DNA of 64,000 nucleotides, from NCBI GenBank assembly GCA_022113835.1, contig JAILWY010000002.1:10394501-10458500 (forward strand). Reading direction: 5' to 3'. The stretch comes from Atopsyche davidsoni. Taxonomy: Eukaryota; Arthropoda; Insecta; Trichoptera; Hydrobiosidae. Both the position numbers and the translations under genes were made by a program. Each line of letters opens with the position of its first letter. Position 1 is the stretch's first letter. The notes below the pieces were generated by a model. It was not told where the DNA came from and did not search any database. It worked only from the letters and a program-made list of their open reading frames with translations. Below, one piece after another: positions 9,001 to 17,715 of the stretch.

Positions 9001-11737
9001 CCGAGGCTCCGAGAAGAAGTCCAACTGCCGCTCTATCTCCACTCCTTCGATTTCACCCATCTCGTACTTGTGTTCTTAACGGACGTATCAAATATAAATA
9101 TTGTACAAATGAATTATCAAAATAAATAAAGACTATTTAAGAGAAGCACATTTTACTCGTCAACATAAACATTGATCGTTTAATTGTCAATCAAATATAA
9201 ATTTAAATCATTACAAACCAGGTTATTTTGTTTTTATGCAAAGAATTATTATACTAATACAAATATTTTTGTGATATCACCTTTTAAGTAATCTTCTCTT
9301 CCTTTATCAAAAAACTCTGTTATATATGCTATTGTATAATTATATTGAATTTCTCTCAGGTAATCAGATCGCTTATTATACCACTCGTACCTGAAAATTA
9401 ATTCAATACAAAAGAACTTGAGAAGTTATGATATTATTATTATTATTGATAAGCGATGAACTTACGTTTTCACAGGGATGGTGTATTCATAATCCTCAAA
9501 AATTTTAAGTCTCTTGAAGAGGCCATCAGCTCTCGAGAATGGAGCAAACTTCTCTTCGATGACTTTTTTAAAGTGCAGCTCTTTTGAACCACCAGGGAAC
9601 CTACGCTGAAATTCTGCAATATACAAAAAAATATTGAGGTTAGAAGAGTAAATTCGGTAAAACCCATCAAGCTAAAAAGATAATTACTTAGTTTACTACT
9701 TATAATAAAAACTGATTGATGTGAGATCTGATATTAGATAACTTTCATTATGTTTCTACAGCCCACAATATAAAAAAAGATAGATAAACTTTATGCAATA
9801 AGATTATAAAATACACTCTGTGTGATGATCGAGGACATATATACGAAAAATCAATACAAGATAGTTCAGAGATAGTGTTAGTGAAACAGACCTTGTGGAG
9901 TCACTTCCAGACGTTCCACCCAGCTGGCCGGCATGTCCAGATGGCGGATGGGAAGGTTCTGCTCCTCGTCCCAGAGCAGACTGTGCCACCAGTTTATGTC
10001 CGTCAGATCAAAACTCTCGGGGAAGGGGTGGGAGTGCAAGTACACCTTAATGCAAACAGAATAACAGAATATATTGAACAAGGATACTTACCTTGACAGT
10101 AGGTTAGAGTAGTTACATATTATATAAACGGTCAGTAAGACTGAAATCAGGTATTAAAGTATCTTCAATACAAAATTGTTTGAAGAATATAAAGATATTG
10201 TAAAAATGACTCCCACAAGCAAGAGAAAACTTACTCCAGTAAGGACTTTGATGGTGAACAAAATGTAGTACCGTGAAGTTAGATCGGGATACTTGTACAC
10301 TTACATAGTAATTCTTGTGGTTGTAGATGCTCTCGACTCCGAGGTACTGCGGATGTGTTATCTCGAACCTCAGTCCCGTGGCTGGCTCTATGAAGAAGGG
10401 CACTTCTTCTGACGGCTTCTCGGTCTCCCGGCTCGGCGTCTCCTCCTCCTGCTGGTCCTCCGCCACCTCCTGTTCCGGCGCCTCCTCCTTCGAGCCGCTC
10501 TCGCCGCCCTCCTCCCCCGCGCCGCTCTCCGCGTCTCCTCCCATCGAGCCGCCCTCCGAACCGGCGCTGGAGCGTCTCTTCTCCTCGGCCGCGGGACTCG
10601 GCTCCGTCACCACCTCCGCCGGCATGGCGGGCACCCGGACAGCCTGGCGAAAACGATCCGTACTTATGAATACAAGCCAATGAACGGATCGAAAAGTCAA
10701 CGCGTCACTCAAAAAAGGAAGGAAGATATTAAAATAGCTTTACTAGAAAATTGAAATTTGCAAATGGATTTTTTAAATAATCTTTTCTTGGGAGGTCGTA
10801 TCGTAGTTACGATACATTGATGATTAAAACGAAAGATTAAAAGTTTTGATAAAAATATTTTTTTTATTGAGTTGATGGTGAAATGATTCATTAAAAAATA
10901 TAAAATGCCAATGAACGAAGTGTCAATAGCTTACTTGGTCGTCGGGGGGCTCGGCCTCGCGGTCGGGGGCGGGGGCGGGGGCCTCGGCACCCTCGGCGAG
11001 GGCCTCGGCCTCCTGGCAGCGCTCGCGGGCCAGGCTCTCGGCCCGGGCGCGCCAGCCGGCGGGCAGCAGCAGCACCCAGGCGTGCGTGCGCCAGCCGTGC
11101 AGCGGGTCGGGGGGCGGCCGCTCCAGCTCCTCCGTGGCCAGGCGCTCCGCCTCGCGGGCCTCCGCCGCGGCCGCCTGCTGGCACTCCCGCCGCTGCTCCT
11201 CGCGGCGCACCTGGTGCAGGCTGCGCAAGTCCGTCGTGGACGCCACCTGCGACACGGGACGGAATCGCCAAAACCGCTGACACTCGCCTTCCTCGATCTC
11301 AAACCGACCCGACCGGGTCTGAGTTTGGTCACTTTCAATACGCGCACCTTCACAAAACCATTATCAACATTCAAATTCGTTTATCCTACTTATCAAAACT
11401 AATATAATCACTTATTTCGGATAGTACACTAAATCCAACCGCGAACTCGAAATTTTAAAAAAATATAAGGGGTGCCTCCGCCTCGGCCGGAGGTGCTCAC
11501 CTTGTACTTCTTGTTGATGCGATCTTCCTCCGGCTTGGGCGGGTCCGGGGCCACGGGGACGCCTGGGCACGCGACGCGGCCCCTGGAGCCGAGGGTCTGG
11601 TCGCGGGCCGCGTACCCGAACACCGCGTAGGCGTCGAAGCCGGCGCCGATGAGGTAGCTGGCCAGCAGGGTCGCGCACTCGAAGCTGTTGCCTCTCTGGC
11701 GCTTCAGCACCGTGTAGGGGGACAGGATCCTCTTCGG
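5899..11737 (-). CDS. DRC7: Dynein regulatory complex subunit 7 (DRC7/CCDC135, lobo homologue), N-terminus not found
   Basis: Twelve minus-strand exons joined through GT-AG introns with matching phases give about 761 residues collinear with DRC7, a nexin-dynein regulatory complex protein of motile cilia and sperm flagella. Exons, 5' to 3': 11737-11501, 11246-10935, 10643-10305, 10045-9892, 9613-9466, 9390-9281, 9074-8930, 8729-8663, 8497-8285, 8140-7919, 7672-7496 and 6057-5899. The first carries the transglutaminase-like core (GNSFECATLL, GAGFDAYAVFGY). Then come DPLHGWRTHAWVLLL, FFIEPATGLRF, LGVESIYNHKNYY, MPASWVERLEVTP, and a C-terminal coiled-coil region. The usual family length is near 870 residues, so roughly 150-200 N-terminal residues are missing and must lie to the right of 11737 or in a gap. 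An acidic insertion separates the TGL region from the FFIEP motif. The first four exons are GC-rich and the rest are not. Identity is near certain; the exact 3' end is not. Confidence 0.93.
6058..7495. other. Longest DRC7 intron
   Basis: AT-rich, with no recognisable element ends and no open frame with coding character. A micro-exon for the roughly 11 missing residues could be here but was not found. Confidence 0.45.
7496..7672 (-). CDS. DRC7: DRC7 exon k
   Basis: 59 codons, phase 0/0, acceptor cttcaaatag|GAA and donor GAG|GTATGT. It reads EKAEKEIYAQRYAKVSDPGA and ends LRDFTQTQLARQNLLQARYN E, which aligns with the family's LxDFKxRL...LIQARFE segment. It has no internal Met. Confidence 0.9.
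7919..8140 (-). CDS. DRC7: DRC7 exon j (coiled-coil region)
   Basis: 74 codons, phase 0/0, acceptor atgcttag|GCA and donor AAG|GTATCC. It reads ANPRMKEPRPLWLYHLLVKQ and then a helical stretch with heptad-like spacing (VVLAHARDMEKQLHTLLSAR), ending NEQAKQNFENK. Confidence 0.92.
8285..8497 (-). CDS. DRC7: DRC7 exon i
   Basis: 71 codons, phase 0/0, strong acceptor attttttcag|TAT and donor GTG|GTAAGA. It reads YVAEYYHRNPNIPANEDMAE and on through FRVLFHFQEHFVTMSSRDF to DTDLTSGYV. Confidence 0.94.
8663..8729 (-). CDS. DRC7: DRC7 exon h
   Basis: Small 67-bp exon. Its first A completes AGA (Arg). It reads LYKREIEFSEQSDEGDIHRN VL and ends TTG|GTAAGC in phase 0. It has no ATG and is too short for routine frame lists. 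Confidence 0.9.
8930..9074 (-). CDS. DRC7: DRC7 exon g
   Basis: Starts AA (completing Glu), then HKYEMGEIEGVEIERQLDFF and on to LTEHYAERPD, ending AG|GTGACA. The acceptor (gtccgttaag) is short of pyrimidines, but the phase fits both neighbours. Confidence 0.9.
9281..9390 (-). CDS. DRC7: DRC7 exon f
   Basis: Acceptor aattttcag|G completes ACG (Thr). 36 codons YEWYNKRSDYLREIQYNYTI to REDYLK end at G|GTGATA. The EWY..R.D.L pattern matches the family. The intron to exon e is only 75 bp. Confidence 0.93.
9466..9613 (-). CDS. DRC7: DRC7 exon e
   Basis: Acceptor tatattgcag|AA completes the split GAA codon. It reads FQRRFPGGSKELHFKKVIEE and on through FSRADGLFKRL to YTIPVK, with donor AC|GTAAGT. 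A longer open frame overlaps it in another phase and is a shadow. Confidence 0.92.
9892..10045 (-). CDS. DRC7: DRC7 exon d
   Basis: 51 codons plus one base. Acceptor tttgcattaag|GTG, phase 0, continues NYY into VYLHSHPFPESFDLTDINWW. It ends MPASWVERLEVTPQ with donor G|GTCTGT, phase 1. The SWVE motif is a DRC7 hallmark. Confidence 0.92.
10305..10643 (-). CDS. DRC7: DRC7 exon c (acidic low-complexity insertion, then FFIEPATG motif)
   Basis: 113 codons, phase 0/0, acceptor tttcgccag|GCT and donor TAT|GTAAGT. About 70 residues rich in Glu, Ser, Gly and Ala (for example GAGEEGGESGSKEEAPEQE) come before the conserved EVPFFIEPATGLRF and YLGVESIYNHKNYY. In the family the preceding motif and FFIEP normally lie close together, so this is an expansion. 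Confidence 0.9.
10935..11246 (-). CDS. DRC7: DRC7 exon b (charged helix and HAWVLLL motif)
   Basis: 104 codons, phase 0/0, acceptor gtcgcag|GTG and donor CAA|GTAAGC. An Arg/Glu/Gln/Ala-rich helix (RREEQRRECQQAAAAEAREA) precedes PPPDPLHGWRTHAWVLLLPAG. An Ala/Glu/Pro-rich tail follows, which starts the lineage-specific insertion. Confidence 0.9.
11501..11737 (-). CDS. DRC7: DRC7 exon a (transglutaminase-like core)
   Basis: 79 codons, phase 0 at both ends, acceptor gattccag|CCG and donor AAG|GTGAGC. It reads PKRILSPYTVLKRQRGNSFE and continues into the LIGAGFDAYAVFGYA motif typical of the family. Third positions are almost all G or C. Confidence 0.92.
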
Positions 11738-12059
11738 CTGGAATCGAGGAGCCGTCGAGTTGAATTATCAAATGCACGCAAAAACGTTATCAAAAAACAT
11801 ATTGCATGTGTAAAACCCGATATGGTTAAAAAGTTCATAGTTAATCATAAACATTGTTCCACCAGTAAATGTCCCTCCACGAGAAAAAAACACATTGAAA
11901 TCACCCCGTATACAAGCTCAAAAGATGAAAAACCCATCCTCGCATTGCTCACAGGAGACGACTTTTCACCGCGAAAGCAAACAATAAGTTTGAAACCTTG
12001 AAATGTGACCTTGAAAAAAATAAAACGAACTCAACAAAAATAACCGGAACAAAACAGTT

Positions 12060-12260
12060 GGGAAGTAGCGCCGCGCGCGGGGCGGACCTGTTGCACGACT
12101 TATTGCGAAATAACTTTTATGAAATGAACTCACTGGGTGGGGCGGGGGGGGGGCGGGGCGGGGCGGGGGGGGGCGGGGCGGGGCGGGGCGGGGGGGCCAC
12201 GTGCTTCCCGGGCATGCGCGGTGCCCCCGTGACGTCACGCTACGTCATAAATTTATTGCC
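12060..12260. promoter_or_regulatory. GC-rich island with CRE and E-box-like sites, candidate promoter
   Basis: G-runs at 12138-12193 are followed by CACGTG (12199), GGCATGCGCGG, a perfect CRE palindrome TGACGTCA (12230-12237) and a second half-site TACGTCA. It lies about 0.5 kb 5' of the first visible DRC7 exon on that gene's strand side, so it could be its promoter. The missing N-terminal exons make this uncertain. Confidence 0.35.
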
Positions 12261-12339
12261 ACCCCGATATTATGACTACTTCTGAAAGTGGGAGTAACCG
12301 AGGGCGGCCGCGCTATTTTGCTGAAGTTGATGTTTTCAA

Positions 12340-12420
12340 CTTACTACTCGCCGTCGTCTTCGAGCGCCTCTCCTCAGAGGGGGTCGGTGGCCATTTCATT
12401 AAATACACATTTAATGCCTA
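12340..12420 (-). repeat. LINE 3'-end fragment
   Basis: Contains cgcctctcctcagaggg and ggtggccatttcatt, the antisense of the 3' end (gaggagaggcactggaagaa) of the LINE seen at 18605 and 42994. Only the terminal part remains. Confidence 0.6.
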
Positions 12421-12593
12421 AATACTTAAATGATTCAAACAACATGGGTTCCCAAAGTGGTCAATATAACCCGGGGGTCGATTCCGCCCTGCAAGGGATC
12501 GATGACAGGGAAAAATGAAATTGGAGGGCCATGAACTGTAAGTGGGCGTCTACGAGAGTGGATCCCATTTAAGCAGGTCATCACCAAAATACC

Positions 12594-12910
12594 ACAGTGG
12601 ATTATCAATCCATACGGTTACATTGAAGAATCGGAAGTCACACTACAAGAAGAACTGAACGGAATAAGCACTAATGCAGTTTAGAAGGGGATATCAGCAA
12701 TTTTGGCTTCAGAGAGACATACCTGCTATTTATCCTGCATTATGGACTATCGCAAGAAGTTTTTTGATAGCTTTTCCATCTTCATACCACATGGAAAAGG
12801 GTTTCAGTGGGGTTGCCATTTTTGTAAGAACAAAAAAAAAAGAAATAGATTGGAAATCACTGGGCGAAGAGATTAAAATTAAATCTGACTTATTTGAAGC
12901 CAAATATTGA
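12594..12910 (+). pseudogene. hAT transposase C-terminal remnant (ZBED5-like dimerisation region)
   Basis: One frame reads PQWIINPYGYIEESEVTLQE and then hits a stop. A second frame continues with RRGYQQFWLQRDIPAIYPAL and SSYHMEKGFSGVA. The order W..NP, LQEEL, FW, YP.L, FPSSY..EKGFS is that of the hAT dimerisation domain, where the FW and CE/EKGFS positions are conserved. The shift between frames at about 12674 and the lost upstream part show it is inactive. The frame ends at 12910. Confidence 0.75.
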
Positions 12911-13004
12911 AAATTTGCTATCAAAGCATCAGACCCATCCCTCCCATTAAAAATATTGATTTTTATATATTTGCATTTTGTGTGTTTTTATTTATAAAGG
13001 TATA

Positions 13005-13067
13005 CAGTAAAACCTCGATATAACGGACCCCTGTTTCGGATATAACGGACAAAAAATCGGGTCAAAT
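13005..13067. mobile_element. Tigger/pogo-like element end fragment
   Basis: Begins TA|CAGTAAAACCTCGATATAAC, the terminal sequence style of Tigger elements. Only about 60 bp are seen before the sequence returns to the hAT copy it is nested in. Confidence 0.6.
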
Positions 13068-13295
13068 GTAAAAATTCAATATTAGAAAGGCAGGGGGTCT
13101 ACGAAAAACAGGAAAACTCGATAAGGGGTCGACGGGACAAAAACTTTGGGGACCTCTGGGTTGATCCGACGCTGACCACAACCTATCATTGCAATCGAAA
13201 ATATACGGTGTAGAGTTTTCTAATTTAATACATTTAATATTTTTCACAGAGAGTACTTGCTGAATTTCCACTGTGACTAATTTTCCACATTTCTT

Positions 13296-13449
13296 GACTA
13301 GTTTCGCCAACCCTCTGTGTTGGATTCAGACAAAGCCGGCCGCACACGCTGCGCCCTTTATTCTGGGTGGACGCTATTGGCTAATCGTTAGTCAGTTGCG
13401 AGCTCAAAGTGCTGACACAAAAAGTTGGCGAAACTAGTCAAAAAAATAA
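13296..13449. repeat. Inverted repeat with 16-bp arms, relative of the 15.5-kb palindrome
   Basis: gactagtttcgccaac (13296-13311) is matched by its exact reverse complement at 13434-13449. The left flank attttccacattt is shared with the palindrome at 15531-15679, so the two belong to one family. Confidence 0.7.
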
Positions 13450-13794
13450 AAATTAGTAAAATCACTAACAATATTTTATTTAAAAAATACACACAATTCA
13501 CAATCTGTACCGCAGTGTCCTAGAATATCGCGCTTGGAGTCTATTTGTGAGTCAGACAAACAGAAAACGTCGGATTGTATATATTTTTTAATCATGTCAC
13601 AATAATGTGTTGTAAGTAAAAATAATAATTTGAACCACTGTTTATGTTTTCACTGTTGCAAAAAAAAGATAATTATAATCACATTCGTCGAAAATCGTTT
13701 CCCTTCCAACCCTCTTTCCCCTCTCAAAGTCAAAAGGTCTTTACGACTCACAATAAGTCTATTTAAAGAATTAATAACAAAACATTGTGTGTGC

Positions 13795-14410
13795 AATAAT
13801 TGCTGCAATATTGGCTGCACAATTTTTGTCTCCCGCTTTGGAACTAGAAAATGAGCATCGTTGTGTATACACAACGATGCTACTACGAGACTACTTTATA
13901 AAGTAGTCCCTTTAGAAAAGCTTTCTCTGATGAACAACAGCTAATATATTTTCTATACGTACTCGTATTCTTCCCAGAGAATTGCGTAAACGATAGCGGA
14001 ATTTTCGCAATAATTGCTGCAACATAAGCTGCACACTTTTTGACTCAAACCTCGGAGCTATAAACACGAACAATCTTACATGTAAAATAGTCTCCAATAA
14101 AAAGTTACTCTGATTTACAACAGCCAGTAAATTCGATGTGCGTACTCTTATGTTGCCCAGAAAATTGCGTTAACCATAGCGGAATTTTCGCAATAGTTGC
14201 TGCAATATTAGCTGCATACATTTTGTTTCACACATCGGAGCTATAAACACGAGCACTCTTATATGTAAAATAGTCTCATATAAAAAGTTATACTGATTTA
14301 CAACAACCAGTAAATTCAATGTGCGTACTTTTATGTCGCCCAGAAAATTGCGTAAACGATAGCGGAATTTTCGAAATAGTTGCTGCAATATAAGCTGCAT
14401 TTATTGTGTC
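13795..14410. repeat. Tandem array of about 183-bp units, roughly 3.3 copies
   Basis: The anchor attgcgt.aac.atagcgg recurs at 13981, 14164 and 14347, exactly 183 bp apart. Each is followed by gaattttcg.aat..ttgctgcaa and tacaacagcc/aacc. The first, partial copy is interrupted by two short palindromes (13855-13908). The minus strand shows moderately long open frames simply because the unit lacks stops. Confidence 0.85.
13855..13908. repeat. Two adjacent perfect palindromes
   Basis: gcatcgttgtgta and its exact reverse complement form a 26-bp palindrome at 13855-13880. gactactttataaagtagtc at 13889-13908 is a second, 20-bp one. Both lack a loop. Confidence 0.9.
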
Positions 14411-14999
14411 TTTAAAAAAAAGTAAGTCTGATTTATAAGACATATTCGTCGTGTTTATAAGACATGTAGTCGTGGGGGCTGCAGGCCGGGGGGCGCGGGG
14501 CTCGCTGCGATGAATGGGGCGGCTGAATGAACCGGAATACTACGCCGGCGTGGCCGCCCTCCGCGCCCCCAGCTGCGACACACTTCCACAACTCGATTCT
14601 TCCACGAGAGGAATCTTTGATGGCCTTTGTGCTAGCGGGAGTTTTACTGTACTTTTATCGATCTCTCTATGTGTACTAAAAACGCCGCTATGCCATCGGT
14701 ACAACACAGTAACACCGCTTATACACACGCTTGTGAGTTGTTCGGTTATGATTTTATTTTCGAGGTCTCAGCGGAAGACGCTATTGCATCACGAACAACT
14801 TTACATTTTATTTTATTTTAAAACAAACAAATTCAATATTATTATTTTTAAGTCGGTTTTAATTTGTGAAAGTACGTATGAAAATTAATATCCTCAGCTT
14901 TTATTGATAAATATTTTTTTGTAAAATTGTAGCTCAAGTCCTGTATGGAGCAGATGAGGCATACTGCAGAACAGGCTGCGTTTTATTTAAGCGCATTAC
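14411..14999. other. GC-rich patch then AT-rich DNA
   Basis: 14470-14600 is GC-rich and open on the plus strand (MGRLNEPEYYAGVAALRAPS from 14514), but no splice context or family match was found. Beyond 14640 nothing is recognised. Confidence 0.35.
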
Positions 15000-15155
15000 T
15001 CACGCAGTCGGTCGGTCGGCTTACCGATTAGCAATTGGCCAATATCGCCCCATTATTGGGGGTGTTGTTTTGCTTTGGCCCAAGTAAGCGACCAACGCAA
15101 AAGAGGACGATACCGTTCGGTTGTCGGTTGTCGGTTGTGTCGCAGCGTGTGCCGA
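15000..15155. repeat. Copy of the dispersed 'ccaatagcgtcc' family
   Basis: Contains attggccaatatcgcc, gggggtgttgtttt and cgcaaaagaggacgatacc and ends tgtcgcagcgtgtgcc. These are diverged versions of the internal and terminal motifs of the MITE at 47574-47696. Confidence 0.5.
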
Positions 15156-15530
15156 GGCCTCGACGCGACATTTTTTGTGCCAACAAATGTACTAAGAGAC
15201 AGCAGCTTTGAATATGATCTCTATGTCTTGCATGATGCTAACAGATAATAGGAAAAATTTATTCACACGTAGAACCTGTGGAGACCCTCTCGTAGCAAGG
15301 AGAGGCCTAGACATTTATATGTGTGTATGTTATATATATATATAAATTTTGTTCTAGGATAAGCAATACTTATTGCTCTCATGGATCCCCCTCCCTTATT
15401 TTTTTCACACGTAGGATCCACTCATGGTAATGAGTGTCAGTGTTGTCATTTCTTACTGGGTGCTTTCTAAGGAGTAAGTGTTTTTGTGGAAGTGAAGAAT
15501 ATGACAAATTTAAAGGTTTTTTTTTTTTTT

Positions 15531-15679
15531 GAGTGATTTTCCACATTTTTATTTTTATTAGTGACCGGTTTCGCCAACCTTTCCCGTTGGCATTATCAAA
15601 CAGACTCTGTTTGATAATGCCAACGTGAAAGGTTGGCGAAACCGGTCACTAATAAAAATAAAAATGTGGAAAATCACTC
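15531..15679. repeat. Nearly perfect 149-bp palindrome with hammerhead/Penelope-like core
   Basis: The left arm 15531-15604 and right arm 15606-15679 are reverse complements over 74 bp with one mismatch and a single central base. Each arm carries ttgataatgccaac, a short loop, then gttggcgaaaccggtc. This is a 6-bp GCCAAC/GTTGGC stem followed by GAAAC, laid out like stem II and the GAAA box of a hammerhead ribozyme, with TTGATAA where CTGATGA would be expected. The sequence therefore looks like two head-to-head termini of a Penelope-like element; this is inference. Confidence 0.8.
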
Positions 15680-15699
15680 AAGTATTTTATTCAAAAATA

Positions 15700-16311
15700 T
15701 TAAAATGCAATTCCACCAAGTACTCTCTGTCAAAAATATTGAATTTCTTAAATTTAAAGGTCTTCAAAATAAATATGAATTATTTTCCCTTTATATTTTC
15801 CCACTTTAATTCGTGTCGATGGGCAGTCGCAGCCACTTCCCTCAGACGGCATGTCGTCACTGGGTGTTTGAACACAGATACCGGTTAGCTCACACGTGTG
15901 CTTGCGTCGCGTGCATTCCATATTAGGGGGATGCCTCTCACCATTAAAATTACTAATGGCGGTTTGTTGTTGCGAGTCGTCGTGCACGCGTCCCGTGCGC
16001 GTCACTCCGACTACCGCGGCAGGCCAAATTGGACCGCATCAGACATGCAAATGGGGGCGCCATTATCTCGGTGGCCCCATCCTGTCCCCGCCGCAGTCGC
16101 CGTCCTCGCCGGTCAAGCCCCGCGACCCGGTGACGAGCCGAGGAGGCGCGGGCAACGGAAAATCACCGGACAGATTAAACTGCACTCTATATATTGACCT
16201 CTCTAAAATATTCTCGAACTTTTTAATTATAATTTCATAATACCACAACAATAAACGATAATGTGAACTCAATACGTACACACAATGACATATACATATT
16301 TACTTTTTCAG
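15700..16311. other. Mixed region with a GC-rich patch at 15820-16160
   Basis: The patch includes catgcaaatg (octamer-like ATGCAAAT), ccattatctcggtgg and cgcgacccggtgacgagcc. Frames are open on both strands without splice support. I read it as non-coding, possibly regulatory. Confidence 0.35.
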
Positions 16312-16356
16312 GTGCCTGTCCTCAAAGGCGACCATCTCAATGAACATATTATACTA
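16312..16356 (-). repeat. LINE 3'-end fragment
   Basis: ggtgcctgtcctcaaaggcg then accatctcaatgaaca is the antisense of the LINE tail seen at 18605-18882. It is 5'-truncated to a few tens of bases. Confidence 0.55.
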
Positions 16357-16433
16357 TATATACTGAGCCAGTGTACATGGTTTTCTTAGGCAGAATAGTG
16401 TAGTCCGGTCCCCGGGTCCTTCTACGCAAGCAG

Positions 16434-16473
<40 letters not shown>
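16434..16473. repeat. (TA)n(TG)n microsatellite
   Basis: About 12 TA units are followed by about 8 TG units. Confidence 0.95.
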
Positions 16474-17400
16474 ATTGTGACGTGAGCTCAAAGTCAAAGC
16501 AAGCAGTTTTGCTCACTAAATATAAATAAACATAATAAATCATGTATTTACTTTTACTATAAATTCGACCACGAGTGTTTTGTATATTATATTGGATTTC
16601 AGAAAAAATGGTGGCTTATTACTTGCATACTGCAATGACTCGACTTACGCATGCTCGGCTTACAACAGTTCGTACTTATGTCGCCAATAATTTATAAATT
16701 TCAAATCCTTCACTAATTACATTCAGAAAATCTAAGCAATAAATTGAATATATTTCTGAAACAACAGAAAAAATCGTGTTTTATTATTTTTAACTTCTTT
16801 TGCAATTTGACGAAGATGAAGTAATGCACCTAGCGACTCCTGCACCACTTGATGGTGATCATTTTTTTTTCAGAATGGTTATTCACAATGTCAATCGATT
16901 AATCAACTATAAATCTTGAACCGATCGGTCGGTGGTTTCGCAGTCGGTCTGAAGATTTTAGAAAAAAATCAGTTCATCTTCGTGTGCTCTTGAACTACTT
17001 CGACTTACGTAATCGGCTGCGAAACCACCAGATGTAGCTACGAAGTATCAATCTACGCAACTTCCGAACATACGAAGCATCCAACAAAGACACGACCATC
17101 TCCACAGATGGAGAGAGATATATATATTGTATCCATATAGAAAATATCGCAATAAATATATTGAACAATGGATATCCGCGGCGTGTGGAGACGTCGTGTT
17201 GGCTGGTCGGCTGGCAGGCGGCATCTTAGGCGGGGCCGGGCTCCATGGCAACGGGGCGGCGGGTGGAGGCGGCGGGGGCATCAACTATTCACAGGGGGGC
17301 GCGGGGCATCGATCGCCCCCCTCGCCTCCACCCGCCCCGCGGTCCTTTGATCGCGTCCGGCGGTTTACGGTCCGGTGACGTAACGGCCGCCTTCGGCCAG
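16474..17400. other. AT-rich stretch ending in a GC-rich island (17175-17400)
   Basis: The island carries ggcggggccgggctccatgg, G/C runs and TGACGTAA (17376-17383). Open frames on both strands follow from its GC content. An inverted pair, ggtggtttcgcag at about 16930 and gcgaaaccacc at about 17020, is also present. Confidence 0.4.
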
Positions 17401-17715
17401 GGCTGCCGCACGGCGAGCAACCGGCCTCCAAATATATTTCTGTCTTCCCAGCAACTGACTATTCAAGGCTGCCGCACAGCGAGCAACCGGCGTCCAAACA
17501 CATCTCTGTCTTCCCAGCAACTGACTGTCCAAGGCTGCCGCACAGCGAGCAACCGGCGTCCAAACACATCTCTGTCTTCCCAGCAACTGACTGTCCAAGG
17601 CTGCCGCACAGCGAGCAACCGGCGTCCAAACACATCTCTGTCTTCCCAGCAACTGACTGTCCAAGGCTGCCGCACGGCGAGCAACCGGCGTCCAAATACA
17701 TTTCTGTCTTCCCAG
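17401..17715. repeat. 66-bp minisatellite, 4.8 copies
   Basis: ggctgccgcac.gcgagcaac recurs at 17401, 17467, 17533, 17599 and 17665, exactly 66 bp apart; the middle copies are nearly identical. As 66 is a multiple of three and the unit lacks stops in some frames, both strands show repetitive open frames (plus strand GCRTASNRRPNTSLSSQQLT). I do not treat these as genes. Confidence 0.93.

Larger units (their letters stand above)
12443..13158 (+). mobile_element. Decayed hAT transposon copy
   Basis: The left end catgggttcccaaagtggtc and the right end, read on the other strand, cagaggtccccaaagttttt are related hAT-type termini. Between them lies a plus-strand remnant of the transposase C-terminus (12594-12910) and, near the right end, a Tigger-like fragment (13005-13067). 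The flanking 8-mers do not match, so the target duplication is eroded or the ends are slightly off. Confidence 0.65.

Noticed and set aside
10327..10683. Plus-strand frame opposite DRC7 exon c
   Set aside because: Serine-rich mirror of the acidic exon. The minus-strand reading has the conserved DRC7 motifs and correct splice sites.
12443..13158. Active hAT transposon
   Set aside because: The frame is broken, the upstream transposase is missing, and the flanking 8-mers do not match.
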